A stretch of DNA of 39,942 nucleotides from Nitrosomonadales bacterium. Lineage in GTDB: Bacteria; Pseudomonadota; Gammaproteobacteria; Burkholderiales; Nitrosomonadaceae. The notes beneath the pieces were generated by a model. That model was not told where the DNA came from. It ran no database searches and saw only the letters and a program-made list of their open reading frames with translations. The stretch lies in assembly GCA_009886095.1 (NCBI GenBank), contig VFJL01000031.1, forward strand, positions 1 to 39,942. Reading direction: 5' to 3'. How positions within the stretch are numbered: the first letter of the stretch is position 1; each line of letters starts with the position of its first letter. Position numbers and translations under genes: made by a program. Positions 1 to 9,942 of this stretch are shown here, in pieces.

Positions 1-146
1 AGATTGACGCAGCGGCGGCAGCCCTGACAGATATCAAACACACGCTGCGCCTCATCGAGCAGCTTGGTTTCATCGTAAAAATCTGGATTCTTCCAGTCGA
101 GTGGATGGCGCTTGGGTGCCTCCAGACTGCCTTCGCGGGTGGTCAT
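1..146 (-). CDS. Fe-S cluster-binding protein (heterodisulfide reductase-related), N-terminal part
   Basis: Only the first 48 codons lie in the window; the gene runs off the left edge. It starts at the ATG whose complement is at 144-146. The visible protein begins MTTREGSLEAPKRHPLDWKN and ends in a C-x-x-C-x-x-C motif (CQGCRRCVN), the start of a ferredoxin-type 4Fe-4S site. Large Fe-S proteins related to heterodisulfide reductase or glycolate oxidase subunits are often found downstream of a short rubrerythrin in betaproteobacteria, which fits the neighbour at 254-673. From that pairing I infer a role in electron transfer linked to peroxide or oxygen stress. The assignment rests on a short fragment plus context, so the exact family is uncertain. 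Confidence 0.6.
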   Translation of the reverse strand, partial: MTTREGSLEAPKRHPLDWKNPDFYDETKLLDEAQRVFDICQGCRRCVN

Positions 147-191
147 GGGAATGGGGAGAATAGATCCGGCGGGATATGCAGGATTGCTGCA

Positions 192-231
192 GGCTGACCG
201 GGCCTGAATAGAGGCTCCGGTTCGGTCAGCC
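192..231. repeat. Inverted repeat between the Fe-S protein gene and rubrerythrin
   Basis: GGCTGACCG (192-200) pairs perfectly with CGGTCAGCC (223-231), leaving a 22-base loop. A short T run follows on the plus strand (235-239), but no plus-strand gene precedes it. On the minus strand, the direction of both flanking genes, no T run follows. It could be an RNA hairpin that sets relative expression of rubrerythrin and the downstream Fe-S gene. A functional terminator is not supported. Confidence 0.4.
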
Positions 232-253
232 CACTTTTTACAATCCTCTTCTA

Positions 254-673
254 CTAATCAGCAAAATTATCCAAAGCCTTCTGGAAACGGTTGGCGTGAG
301 AACGTTCAGCCTTGGCCAATGTTTCAAACCAATCAGCAATTTCATCAAAACCTTCATCACGGGCAGACTTGGCCATACCGGGATACATGTCGGTATATTC
401 ATGGGTCTCGCCAGCGATGGCGGTTTTCAGATTATCCCGGGAAGCGCCGAAAGGCAGACCGGTAGCGGGATCCCCGCAGCTTTCCAGATATTCCAGATGG
501 CCGTGGGCATGACCGGTTTCACCTTCAGCGGTGGAACGGAATACTGCTGCCACATCATTCTGGCCTTCCACATCCGCTTTGGCAGCAAAATATAGATAGC
601 GACGATTGGCCTGAGATTCGCCAGCAAAGGCTGCTTTCAAATTAGCTTCGGTTTTCGATCCTTTTAAATGCAT
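254..673 (-). CDS. Rubrerythrin, short form without rubredoxin domain
   Basis: This 139-residue protein is a ferritin-like diiron protein of the rubrerythrin family, cytoplasmic, with a likely role in reducing hydrogen peroxide. Two four-helix half-repeats are visible. Each carries a glutamate-rich helix ([10 protein letters not shown] near residue 18, AGETHEYT near residue 88) and an E-x-x-H diiron ligand pair (EGETGH near residue 50, KAERSH near residue 122). The C-terminal rubredoxin domain of classical rubrerythrin (about 190 residues) is missing, so an outside electron donor is needed; the Fe-S protein just downstream on the same strand is a candidate. A strong Shine-Dalgarno sequence, AGGAG, sits about 7 bases before the ATG at 671-673. 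Family assignment is secure. Confidence 0.93.
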   Translation of the reverse strand: MHLKGSKTEANLKAAFAGESQANRRYLYFAAKADVEGQNDVAAVFRSTAEGETGHAHGHLEYLESCGDPATGLPFGASRDNLKTAIAGETHEYTDMYPGMAKSARDEGFDEIADWFETLAKAERSHANRFQKALDNFAD

Positions 674-864
674 GATTTTCTCCTATTGGGGCAACGGGTT
701 GATAATTAAAAATTACACTGACTGACAGAATACCCAGAATGAAATGATATGCTGAAATAACGCGAATTTCAGATTGTCCAGAGTCAGGAAGACTAGCGGA
801 GGGCTCCTGGCTTGTCAACTACGCTTGTTGACACTGCGTCCCTCGGGGCAAGTAGTCCGGCCAG

Positions 865-1755
865 TCACTCTCGATTCATTCTTGTTGAAAACAAGCTGGC
901 CGAAACAATCATTGCACCACCCGCCCATTCCTTGAGAGTCATAGCCTCATTTGTCAGGAAATACGCGGCAACGGCTGCCACTACCAATTCAAACAGCATA
1001 ATCACGATAGCACGATTCGCCGGAATATGAGTCAGGCCATATTGCACGACCAGGCTCAGGGCAAACACCACTAGCCCTACCCCTAACATGAGCAACCACG
1101 AACCCGCAGAAATATCAGCAAGCGCAAATGGGGCAGGCAAAAACAAGCTGTGACCCAGCCCCATCAACATCACTCCCAGCCACAGCGCCAGAGACTTCAA
1201 CTGGATGCTGTGGTATTGATCTTTTCGGATCAACACATTCATCAGCGCAAACATGATGCCGCCTGACAGTCCCATCCAGTCGCCGTAGGATGTAGGCAGC
1301 GGAAAACCGCTGTCCGGCTGCCACAACATGGTTACCGCACCAGCCAGCGAAAGGGCGATTACCAAATACCCGTGCAGACTCAGTCTCTCGTTCAATAGCA
1401 GGCGCGCGAGCAGGATAGTCCACAGTGGCGCGAGATAAAACAACAGCAATACTCGCATTACTTCGCCGTGAATAATGCCGAGAATATAAGCGATGTTAGT
1501 CCAACCTGCGAACAGAGCGATCCAGAATAGCAGTTGTGGCTTACCGCCGAATATGTATGATATTCGTACACTTTTACGAAATAGCACCAACCCCAGCGAT
1601 AAGGCGATGGAATAAGTAATAACCGTTGATACCTGTCCGCTTATTCCACTCTGCTCCAGCAACCGGTAGGGATACCACAGCAACCCCCAGATGGCGGCGC
1701 CAATGAGCAAGGCCACTGCCGGAAAAACATTTTGCTTGTTTGGTGTGGTTAACAA
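865..1755 (-). CDS. DMT superfamily (EamA-type) inner-membrane transporter
   Basis: The 296-residue protein is almost entirely hydrophobic and shows about ten membrane segments in two EamA-like halves. The first half ends near LSLAGAVTMLWQ and the second begins near YGDWMGLSGGIMFALMNVLI. Proline-containing helices and a conserved glutamate near NEAMTLKEWAGG in the last helices are typical of drug/metabolite exporters. The substrate cannot be read from sequence. The only usable start is the TTG at 1753-1755, since no methionine occurs early and the first helix begins soon after. The gene is divergent from dapC with 59 bases between the starts, so the two promoters must overlap or lie very close. 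Confidence 0.85.
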   Translation of the reverse strand: MLTTPNKQNVFPAVALLIGAAIWGLLWYPYRLLEQSGISGQVSTVITYSIALSLGLVLFRKSVRISYIFGGKPQLLFWIALFAGWTNIAYILGIIHGEVMRVLLLFYLAPLWTILLARLLLNERLSLHGYLVIALSLAGAVTMLWQPDSGFPLPTSYGDWMGLSGGIMFALMNVLIRKDQYHSIQLKSLALWLGVMLMGLGHSLFLPAPFALADISAGSWLLMLGVGLVVFALSLVVQYGLTHIPANRAIVIMLFELVVAAVAAYFLTNEAMTLKEWAGGAMIVSASLFSTRMNRE

Positions 1756-1814
1756 CTCGTTCGGCCTTTATAATTCGACATTGATCAACAGTGGGAAATT
1801 AGAGGTGCTCAATA

Positions 1815-3008
1815 GTGAATTCAAACCTCAACCGTCTGCAGCCTTACCCCTTTCAAAAACTCAACCGACTGTTCGAAAGAATCACGCCTGACCCGGCCTT
1901 TCCACCTATCAATTTACATATTGGTGAGCCCAAGCACGCAACACCCGATTTCATTCGCCAGGCCCTGACGGACAATCTTGCCGGGTTGGCGCATTATCCC
2001 ACAACGCTTGGAACCAAGTCGCTGCGCGCGAGTATTGCCACCTGGCTAATGCGTCGCTATCACCTGCCTGCCATCAATCCCGATACCGAGGTTATTCCGG
2101 TCAACGGCAGCCGCGAGGCACTATTCTCTTTCGCCCAAACGGTGATAGATGCATCCCTCCCGCAAGCAGCAGTGGTCTGCCCCAACCCTTTTTATCAAAT
2201 CTATGAAGGTGCAACACTGCTGGCCGGCGCTACACCTCATTTTCTCAACACCCTGCCGGAAAATAATTTCGCGCTTGACTATGCGCAGCTACCTAGCGAC
2301 ATCTGGTCGCACACGCAGCTAATTTACGTCTGCTCACCCGGCAACCCCACCGGTAGAGTAATGTCGCTGGACGAATGGCGGCAACTGTTTGCGCTTTCTG
2401 ATCGTTACGGTTTCATCATCGCTGCTGACGAATGTTATTCAGAAATTTATTTCGACGAATCCCAGCCGCCGCTGGGTGCACTGGAAGCTGCGCATCGCCT
2501 GGGGCGTAGCGGTTTCCCCCGGCTGGTGGTGTTCAGCAGCTTGTCGAAACGGTCCAATGTGCCGGGTATGCGTTCCGGCTTTGTTGCAGGAGATGCCACG
2601 ATACTGGAAAAATTCCTACTCTATCGCACTTACCACGGCAGCGCGATGAGTCCGGCGGTGCAGGCGGCAAGTGAGGCAGCATGGAATGACGAAGCGCATG
2701 TGGCAGAAAACCGCCGCTTATACCGGGAGAAATTCGCCGCAGCCGCTACGTTGCTGCCGACAGCCCTGTCGGCAGCCATACCCGCAGCCGCTTTTTATTT
2801 ATGGGCAAAAACACCGGTGAGCGACGTTGAATTCGCCCAACAGCTTTATCGCGATTATAATGTCACGGTTCTACCGGGCAGTTACCTGGCGCGGCATGCG
2901 CACGGTGTCAATCCCGGTGAGAATTTCGTGCGTATCGCACTGGTCGCGCCACTGGCGGAATGTGTGGAAGCGATCGGGCGCATGAACAGCTTAATCGGCA
3001 ATCTCTAA
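1815..3008 (+). CDS. dapC: Succinyldiaminopimelate aminotransferase
   Basis: This fold-type I PLP aminotransferase of 397 residues converts N-succinyl-2-amino-6-ketopimelate and glutamate to N-succinyl-LL-diaminopimelate in lysine and peptidoglycan precursor synthesis. Visible motifs are SPGNPTG near residue 176, the D-E-C-Y segment (AADECYSEIYFDE) that holds the cofactor, the PLP lysine at about residue 245 (SSLSKRSNVPGMRSGF) and a C-terminal arginine region (NFVRIALV). The protein opens NSNLNRLQPYPFQKL, as in betaproteobacterial DapC. The start is GTG at 1815, with GAGG 8 bases upstream. It heads the dapC-dapD-dapE run, which separates it from other class I aminotransferases. Confidence 0.93.
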   Translation: MNSNLNRLQPYPFQKLNRLFERITPDPAFPPINLHIGEPKHATPDFIRQALTDNLAGLAHYPTTLGTKSLRASIATWLMRRYHLPAINPDTEVIPVNGSREALFSFAQTVIDASLPQAAVVCPNPFYQIYEGATLLAGATPHFLNTLPENNFALDYAQLPSDIWSHTQLIYVCSPGNPTGRVMSLDEWRQLFALSDRYGFIIAADECYSEIYFDESQPPLGALEAAHRLGRSGFPRLVVFSSLSKRSNVPGMRSGFVAGDATILEKFLLYRTYHGSAMSPAVQAASEAAWNDEAHVAENRRLYREKFAAAATLLPTALSAAIPAAAFYLWAKTPVSDVEFAQQLYRDYNVTVLPGSYLARHAHGVNPGENFVRIALVAPLAECVEAIGRMNSLIGNL

Positions 3009-3045
3009 GAATTTGAATTGATAGCTACATCTTTTAAGGAAAATC

Positions 3046-3867
3046 ATGGATCAACTGCAAAGCACCATTGAGGAAGCCTTTGAACGCCGTGCTGACATTA
3101 CCCCGCGTAACGTCGAAGCTAAACTCAAGGAATCCGTCACACAGGTACTGGATATGCTCGACAGCGGCAAGCTGCGGGTAGCGGAAAAAATCGACGGTGA
3201 ATGGCACACCCACCAATGGATTAAAAAAGCCGTGCTGCTGTCTTTCCGCATGGAAGACAACAGCTTTATCAAGGGAGGCTTCTCCAATTATTTTGATAAA
3301 GTCCCTTCCAAATTTGCAGATTACAGCTCCAAGGATTTTCGTAACGGCGGCTTCCGCGTGGTGCCGCCCGCAGCCGTGCGCAAAGGCTCGTTTATCGCCA
3401 ACAACGTTGTATTGATGCCATCGTATGTCAATATTGGTGCCTATGTAGGTGAAGGCACCATGGTCGATACCTGGGCCACGGTCGGCTCCTGTGCCCAGAT
3501 CGGCAAGAACGTTCACTTGTCCGGCGGGGTGGGCATAGGTGGTGTACTAGAACCAGTGCAGGCCAACCCGACCATTATCGAGGACAACTGTTTCATTGGT
3601 GCGCGCTCTGAAGTTGTTGAAGGTGTAATTGTCGGCGAGAATTCGGTGATTTCAATGGGTGTATACATCGGCCAAAGTACCAAGATATATAACCGTGAAA
3701 GTGGTGAAATCAGCTATGGCCGTATCCCTCCAGGGTCGGTGGTGGTTTCCGGCAATCTACCTTCTGCCGATGGAAAATATAGCCTTTACTGTGCGGTAAT
3801 CGTCAAGCAGGTAGATGCCAAAACTCGTGCCAAAACCGGAATCAATGAGTTATTGCGCGGGATTTAA
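3046..3867 (+). CDS. dapD: Tetrahydrodipicolinate N-succinyltransferase
   Basis: DapD transfers succinyl from succinyl-CoA to tetrahydrodipicolinate, the committed step of the succinylase branch of DAP/lysine synthesis. The protein has 273 residues, the usual length. An N-terminal helical domain is followed by a left-handed beta-helix of hexapeptide repeats from about residue 105 to 230 (for example [19 protein letters not shown] and [13 protein letters not shown]), then the C-terminal strand with [13 protein letters not shown]. The ATG at 3046 has AAGGA just upstream. It lies 37 bases after dapC and 61 bases before dapE, so cotranscription is likely. Confidence 0.97.
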   Translation: MDQLQSTIEEAFERRADITPRNVEAKLKESVTQVLDMLDSGKLRVAEKIDGEWHTHQWIKKAVLLSFRMEDNSFIKGGFSNYFDKVPSKFADYSSKDFRNGGFRVVPPAAVRKGSFIANNVVLMPSYVNIGAYVGEGTMVDTWATVGSCAQIGKNVHLSGGVGIGGVLEPVQANPTIIEDNCFIGARSEVVEGVIVGENSVISMGVYIGQSTKIYNRESGEISYGRIPPGSVVVSGNLPSADGKYSLYCAVIVKQVDAKTRAKTGINELLRGI

Positions 3868-3913
3868 ACGACCTGGCACCTCTAATCAAACTACTGACTA
3901 CGATAGCCATTAA

Positions 3914-5065
<1,152 letters not shown>

Positions 5066-5130
5066 AAGCACCAACCGAAAAGGGTGCAGATGGAAAAATA
5101 TGGTGGACGGGATTTACAGAATTTCGCCAG

Positions 5131-5155
5131 TTCAATAGGATTGTATTCTATTGAA
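5131..5155. repeat. Short inverted repeat downstream of dapE
   Basis: TTCAATAG (5131-5138) and CTATTGAA (5148-5155) form an 8-bp stem with a 9-base loop in the 185-bp gap between dapE and prmB. It is AT-rich and has no following T run, so it is a weak hairpin or possible protein-binding palindrome rather than a clear terminator. Confidence 0.3.
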
Positions 5156-5193
5156 TCATGAGCAATTCTGTTCATTTCGTTTGATTCTGGTTT

Positions 5194-5211
5194 CCTCTGC
5201 GTCCTCTGCGG
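5194..5211 (+). repeat. Tandem 9-mer of the widespread CCTCTGCG intergenic repeat type
   Basis: CCTCTGCGT followed directly by CCTCTGCGG forms two tandem 9-mers in the dapE-prmB gap. Runs of CCTCTGCG-like units ending in GGTTCAA recur in intergenic DNA of many proteobacterial genomes. Their function is unknown. Only two units are present here. Confidence 0.4.
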
Positions 5212-5250
5212 TTCAAGACTTTTCTGCATTCATATATTACAAAAGCATTT

Positions 5251-6165
5251 ATGTTCACTCAGGCTGAAACCCAACTCCACACGATCCGTGACCTGCTGCG
5301 CTTTGCAGTGAGCCGTTTCAATGAGGCTGGTCTTTTTTTTGGCCACGGTTCTGCCAGCGCTTATGATGAGGCAGCCTATCTCATTCTGCACACGCTACAT
5401 CTACCCCCCAGCCAACTGGAATCGTTTCTCGGTGCACGCCTCACCAGCACTGAGTTAGATCAGGTATTAAGCATAATCAAACGCCGCACGCTGGAAAAAA
5501 TTCCTGCCGCCTATCTCACCCATGAAGCCTGGCTGGGGGATTTCAGTTTTTATGTGGATCAGCGTGTGCTGATACCGCGCTCGTTTATTGCCGAATTGCT
5601 GCGAGAGCAGCTTGCACCGTGGATCGCTGATCCTGCAGAGATCCATTCCGCACTGGATCTCTGCACCGGATCGGGATGCCTCGCGGTGCTACTCGCTCAC
5701 GCTTTTGAAAATGCCAGAATAGATGCCACGGACATTTCAAATGAAGCACTGGAAGTCGCCCACAGGAACGTAGCCGATTATGGCCTGGAACAGAGAATCA
5801 GTCTGCTGCAATCGGATTTGTTCAACGGACTAGCGGGGCGCCGTTACGACTTGATTATCAGCAACCCACCTTATGTCGATGCCGAATCAATGGCGACGCT
5901 ACCTGAAGAGTATCAGCATGAACCGCGCCATGCGCTGGCAAGCGGTGGAGATGGACTGGAGGCAACGCGGATAATCTTGCGCGAAGCGGCTGCTCATTTA
6001 ACTGACGAAGGATTACTGATCGTTGAGATCGGCCACAACCGCGACGCCTTGGAACAAGGCTTTCCCCAGACTCCATTCACCTGGCTCGAAACCAGTGCGG
6101 GCGATGGGTTTGTGTTCATGCTGAAACGTGACCAGCTTCCCCCATCCTCTCTCCAACCTGAATAG
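5251..6165 (+). CDS. prmB: Ribosomal protein L3 N5-glutamine methyltransferase
   Basis: PrmB is a class I SAM-dependent methyltransferase that methylates a glutamine of ribosomal protein L3. The 304-residue protein has an N-terminal helical domain (to about residue 90), a SAM-binding motif I (LDLCTGSGCLAVLLA near residue 135) and the N-P-P-Y active-site motif at residues 205-208, characteristic of glutamine N5 methyltransferases. The segment after it (EYQHEPRHALASGGDGL) also matches PrmB/PrmC. PrmB rather than PrmC is favoured by length, by the N-terminus (TQLHTIRDLLRFAVSRFNEAGLFFGHG) and by the usual dapE-prmB neighbourhood. Confidence 0.92.
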   Translation: MFTQAETQLHTIRDLLRFAVSRFNEAGLFFGHGSASAYDEAAYLILHTLHLPPSQLESFLGARLTSTELDQVLSIIKRRTLEKIPAAYLTHEAWLGDFSFYVDQRVLIPRSFIAELLREQLAPWIADPAEIHSALDLCTGSGCLAVLLAHAFENARIDATDISNEALEVAHRNVADYGLEQRISLLQSDLFNGLAGRRYDLIISNPPYVDAESMATLPEEYQHEPRHALASGGDGLEATRIILREAAAHLTDEGLLIVEIGHNRDALEQGFPQTPFTWLETSAGDGFVFMLKRDQLPPSSLQPE

Positions 6166-6176
6166 TGCCAAGTAAA

Positions 6177-6581
6177 ATGAGTAGTTCCGAACAAATGATT
6201 CTGATAGTAATGGCCTACATCTCAACCGGCATAGGGTTGATCGGTTATGATTTCGCCACCCCTTTATCCGAAAGAAAATCCTATATCCGGGAAGGGAATC
6301 TCAAGGCTGGACTTGCCATTTTGTTCCTGTGGCCCGCAACAGTTTCATTCGACATATTCGGAATAGGTGGAAAATGCAGACAACCCCCACGCTTTCTTTT
6401 GAGTGCTTTCATGTTGGCGGGAACCATGTATTTCTGTGCCATGGTGATTTTTTTGCTGTCGCGTTGGCTTGTCAGTGTCAACTGGATAGCATTCATCGCG
6501 ACAGCCATTATTCTGTTCACGGTCAACCCCATCATCACGGCTCTGGTGCTGCCCCATCATGCGGCGCCAGACTCGCAGTGA
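6177..6581 (+). CDS. Hypothetical inner-membrane protein
   Basis: I do not recognise this small membrane protein of about 134 residues. Four hydrophobic segments are visible: around MILIVMAYISTGIGLIGYDF, AGLAILFLWPATVSFDIFG, FLLSAFMLAGTMYFCAMVIF and WIAFIATAIILFTVNPII. A basic loop (SERKSYIREGNLK) lies between the first two, and another (GGKCRQPPR) between the second and third. Two starts are possible: a GTG at 6165 that overlaps the prmB stop, or the ATG at 6177. I list the ATG because neither has a good ribosome-binding site and MSSSEQMILIV is a natural membrane-protein start. It may be cotranscribed with prmB. Confidence 0.6.
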   Translation: MSSSEQMILIVMAYISTGIGLIGYDFATPLSERKSYIREGNLKAGLAILFLWPATVSFDIFGIGGKCRQPPRFLLSAFMLAGTMYFCAMVIFLLSRWLVSVNWIAFIATAIILFTVNPIITALVLPHHAAPDSQ

Positions 6582-6616
6582 TGCCCTGATTTTCGGTTTA
6601 CTTTATGGAGCTGCTG

Positions 6617-6979
6617 ATGAAAAAAATGCTCAAACCATTATTGGTTCTGTCCGCGCTTTTGTTCTTTACGCCCCAAGCAGTCATGGCAGAAAGTTATCAT
6701 ATGAATGCAGCTGAAAAACTGGTCGGGGGCATCGCCAATGTCGCCACCGGTTTTATCGAACTACCCAAAACCATGATCGTAACCAGCCAACGTGAAAATC
6801 TGCTTTACGGTATGACCATTGGGTTGGTCAAAGGCGTCATGCATACAGCTGGCCGCACCTTGATCGGCGCATTGAATGTGGCGACGTTCCTGTTTCCTAC
6901 CGATCCATGGGTCGAGCCGCAGTACGTTTGGGAAGATTTTGGAACGGAAACTTCTTACCGATACCGGCAGACGCACTAA
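6617..6979 (+). CDS. Exosortase system-associated protein, TIGR04073 family
   Basis: This is a 120-residue exported protein with a clear Sec signal peptide (MKKMLKPLLVLSALLFF, probable cleavage after AVMA at residue 24). The mature part carries the family pattern: GFIELPKT near residue 45, then N-LLYGMTIGLVKGVMHTAGRT, then ALNVATFLFPTDPWVEPQYVW. The TIGR04073 family is found in bacteria that have exosortase/PEP-CTERM systems; its biochemical role is not known. An upstream in-frame ATG exists at 6605, but the ATG at 6617 has GGAG six bases before it and starts directly with the signal peptide. No exosortase gene or PEP-CTERM protein is visible in this window. Confidence 0.82.
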   Translation: MKKMLKPLLVLSALLFFTPQAVMAESYHMNAAEKLVGGIANVATGFIELPKTMIVTSQRENLLYGMTIGLVKGVMHTAGRTLIGALNVATFLFPTDPWVEPQYVWEDFGTETSYRYRQTH

Positions 6980-7143
6980 TGCGCTTCGGAAAACTGATGG
7001 ATTAACGGGGCCACAAATTTGTGTCCCCTCGAGAAAATAGAGATGCAAGCAGTGTAGTGTAACTGCCTAGTATCGCAAATTGTAAATAACGAAACATATT
7101 GTTTTGGATTTACCCATAGCATGGCAGTTGCATTGCGGTAATT

Positions 7144-7197
7144 GCCCTCTCCCTAACCCTCTCTCCCGCAAGCGGGAGAGAGGGTTAGGGAGAGGGC
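7144..7197. repeat. Long perfect hairpin repeat (REP-like)
   Basis: Two perfectly complementary 26-base arms (7144-7169 and 7172-7197) are separated by AA. The arms are pyrimidine-rich or purine-rich and built on CCCTCTCCCTAACCCTCTC-like units. Very similar palindromes are common between genes of many proteobacteria. It lies between two converging genes (6979 on plus, malic enzyme ending at 7270 on minus), where it could end transcription from both sides or stabilise transcript ends. The rest of the 6980-7269 gap shows nothing I can name. Confidence 0.85.
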
Positions 7198-7269
7198 TGG
7201 CGTAACTGAGCATTACTACATGCAACGTATGTTTCGCAATTAACAGGTCGTGATGCTAGTGGGCGAGGC

Positions 7270-8907
7270 CTACGCATAGCCCGGATAATGGGGGTCGTAC
7301 ATTTGTTCTCGCACATACTCGAGCACATCCGCAGGCTGCGGCTTGGCGGCAAAGCCGCGCTGGTATGCAACCTCGGCAACCGCTACCGCGATCTTTGTGG
7401 ACGCTTCGCGGGTATGTATTAAGGACGGATAGAGGCTGCCTTGCTCAAGGTCGGTTGGAGTCACTTGCGCCGCCAGTGTGTGAGCGGCAGCAAGAAACAT
7501 CTCGTCAACGATACGCGTAGCACCACAGGCAATTGCACCTAGCCCGATGCCTGGGAAGATATATGAGTTATTACCCTGACGCGGCACCAGCGTTTTACCC
7601 CCCACCTGCACTGGCGCAAAGGGGCTGCCGCCCGCAAACAGGGCACGTCCGTCAGTTCCGCTGTAGGCCTGTTCGGCGGTGCATTCCGCTTTTGAGGTGG
7701 GGTTGGACAAGGCAAATACGATAGGCCGGGCGTTGCAATCGGCCATGGCGCGCAACACTTCCGGCGTAAAAGCACCACCGGCTGCGGAAACGCCGATAAT
7801 ACCGGTTGGCCGAAGTATTTTCACCGCCGAAAGAAAATCTCCCACGGGCGCATGATCATGTGCGTACGGTAGCTTTTGTAATGGAAGGCCGGTACGCGAT
7901 TTCACCACCAGCCCCTTCGAATCGACCAGCCAGCAACGCTTGCGTGCATCCGTTTCACTCATGCCCGACGCGACCAGTGCAGCCACAATGAGATTGGCAA
8001 TACCCGTGGCTGCGCCTCCCGCACCGAGGAACAGGAACTGCTCATCGGCAAGCTTGCTCCTCTTAATACGCAACGCCGACAGTATGCCGGCCAAGACGAC
8101 GGCCGCTGTGCCTTGAATGTCATCGTTGAACATGCAGATCCGGTTGCGATACTTCTCCAGCAGCCGGGATGCATTGTGACTGGCAAAATCCTCGAACTGG
8201 ATGATCACATTGGGAAACACTTCGTGCGCCGCTGTGATGAATTCCTCGATCAATTCATCATAGGCCGGGCCGGTCACTCGATGGCGGCGCAAGCCCACAT
8301 AGTACGGGTCGTTCAGAAGCGTTTCGTTGTTGGTGCCCATGTCGAGCATTACCGGCAGGCAAATTGCAGGATCCACGCCCGCGCAGGCGGTATAAAGAGA
8401 CAGCTTGCCGACCGGAATACCCATCCCATTGGCACCTTGGTCGCCGAGACCCAGAATGCGCTCACCGTCGGTCACGACGATGATGCCGGCACTGAGCGGC
8501 CAGTTGCGCAAGATCGCAGCGATCCGGCCGCGATCATTGATGCCGATAAACATGCCGCGTGGCCGTTGGAAAATATGGCCAAATCGCTCGCAAGCCAGTC
8601 CGACTGTCGGGGTGTAAATCAGCGGCTGAATTTCATCAATGTTGTCGCATACCACTCGGAAAAATAAAGCCTCATTACGGTCATGCAGCGCATTTAAGGC
8701 AACGAACTTTTCCAGCGGATCGGACAGCTTGCGCAAATTTTGCAGGACGCGGACGACCTGCTCATCCTGGGTAAGGACGTGCGGTGGAAGCAGGCCTCGC
8801 AGACCCAACGCATCGCGCTCGGCTTCCGTAAAAGCAGTGCCCTTATTACGTAGGGGATCATGAAGCAACTGTACGCCACGAGGCATCACACGCGGGGCAT
8901 CATTCAT
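7270..8907 (-). CDS. maeA: NAD-dependent malic enzyme
   Basis: This enzyme oxidatively decarboxylates malate to pyruvate with reduction of NAD. At 545 residues it has the size of the large eukaryote-type/SfcA malic enzymes. Visible are the N-terminal domain with IYTPTVGLACERFG, the glycine-rich VTDGERILGLGDQGANGMG segment, the metal-binding region FEDFASHNA followed by NDDIQGTAAVVLAG, and the NAD-binding fold FLGAGGAATGIA. The ATG at 8905-8907 has GGAG about 6 bases upstream. NAD rather than NADP preference is inferred from family membership. It stands alone on this strand and is 63 bases from rluB. Confidence 0.92.
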   Translation of the reverse strand: MNDAPRVMPRGVQLLHDPLRNKGTAFTEAERDALGLRGLLPPHVLTQDEQVVRVLQNLRKLSDPLEKFVALNALHDRNEALFFRVVCDNIDEIQPLIYTPTVGLACERFGHIFQRPRGMFIGINDRGRIAAILRNWPLSAGIIVVTDGERILGLGDQGANGMGIPVGKLSLYTACAGVDPAICLPVMLDMGTNNETLLNDPYYVGLRRHRVTGPAYDELIEEFITAAHEVFPNVIIQFEDFASHNASRLLEKYRNRICMFNDDIQGTAAVVLAGILSALRIKRSKLADEQFLFLGAGGAATGIANLIVAALVASGMSETDARKRCWLVDSKGLVVKSRTGLPLQKLPYAHDHAPVGDFLSAVKILRPTGIIGVSAAGGAFTPEVLRAMADCNARPIVFALSNPTSKAECTAEQAYSGTDGRALFAGGSPFAPVQVGGKTLVPRQGNNSYIFPGIGLGAIACGATRIVDEMFLAAAHTLAAQVTPTDLEQGSLYPSLIHTREASTKIAVAVAEVAYQRGFAAKPQPADVLEYVREQMYDPHYPGYA

Positions 8908-8970
8908 GCTGTCTCCTATAAGCAGGATAAGGTTGCAGAACAGAAAAAGCTTACATGAATCAGGTGTGAG

Positions 8971-9786
8971 TTACGCGACCAGTTCCAGCAAGCGTTTCAC
9001 TTCAGCTTCGTCCAGTTCCAGCGATTTGCCGCGCTTGAGGCGCGGTGGCAGGTTGATCGGGCCGAAGCGCACCCGGGTGAGACGGCTGACCATCTGCCCC
9101 GCCGCTGCAAACATCCGGCGCACTTCACGGTTCTTGCCTTCTTTCAATATCACCCGGTACCAGTGATTGGAACCCTCACCGCCCTGATCCGACAATAGCT
9201 CGAGTTTCGCCAGGCCGTCTTCGAGTTCAATGCCGGTGGTCAACAATGTCGTCTGTTCCGGGGTCAAACGTCCCATGATGCGTACCGCATATTCGCGCTC
9301 AACCTCAAACCGTGGGTGCATCAAACGGTTAGCCAATTCGCCGTCGGTGGTGAATATCAGCAGCCCGCTGGTGTTGAAATCCAGCCGACCTATCGCGACC
9401 CATTTGGATGATTGAAGCTGTGGCAGCTTGTCGAATACCGACGGGCGGCCTTGCGGATCATCGCGACTGACAATCTCGCCTTCCGGCTTATGATACAAAA
9501 TGACTCGCGGCAGGCGCTCGCCGAATTTAAGATGAATGGTACGCCTCCCTATCCGCACCACATCATCCGGTCCGGCTCGGCTACCGGTCTCCGCCGCCTT
9601 GCCGTTGATGGTCACCTGGCCAGTGGCAATCAGCTCCTCCATCTCGCGCCGCGACCCCAGCCCTGCCTGTGCCAGCAATTTGTGCAGTTTGTGCGTGACA
9701 CCTGGTGCAGATGCAGGGGCGACCCTGGTGCTGGTCGATGTCGGCGTTTTCTTCTTTATTGGTCTGATCGGTCTGCTGGTTCTCAT
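8971..9786 (-). CDS. rluB: 23S rRNA pseudouridine synthase (RluB type)
   Basis: This is a 271-residue RsuA/RluB/E/F family pseudouridine synthase. A basic N-terminal tail (about 30 residues) is followed by an S4 RNA-binding domain (KLLAQAGLGSRREMEELIATG, near residues 35-80) and the catalytic domain with the active-site aspartate in GRLDFNTSGLLIFTTDG. The REYAVR and KNREVRRMF motifs of the family are also present. The S4 domain together with the downstream LTRVRFGPINLPPRLKRG segment points to RluB, which modifies 23S rRNA at position 2605 (E. coli numbering). RluE and RluF are less likely alternatives. Confidence 0.88.
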   Translation of the reverse strand: MRTSRPIRPIKKKTPTSTSTRVAPASAPGVTHKLHKLLAQAGLGSRREMEELIATGQVTINGKAAETGSRAGPDDVVRIGRRTIHLKFGERLPRVILYHKPEGEIVSRDDPQGRPSVFDKLPQLQSSKWVAIGRLDFNTSGLLIFTTDGELANRLMHPRFEVEREYAVRIMGRLTPEQTTLLTTGIELEDGLAKLELLSDQGGEGSNHWYRVILKEGKNREVRRMFAAAGQMVSRLTRVRFGPINLPPRLKRGKSLELDEAEVKRLLELVA

Positions 9787-9942
9787 CTGTTTCTCAATGT
9801 GATAAATCGTTCACGCTCTGCCTTTATTCCAATAGTTTGCGAGTGAGGAGAGGTGGCGAGTGACCGCCGAAGATAATACGAATAATACGACAAGGCGTGA
9901 ACAGGAAAGCAACAAAATTTCGCTGATAACATGAACCCGGGG

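Noticed and set aside
8113-8667. Long open frame (184 codons) on the plus strand inside the malic enzyme gene
   Set aside because: It lies wholly antisense to a well-conserved enzyme gene, has no recognisable motif and no ribosome-binding site. It is a by-product of codon usage on the other strand.
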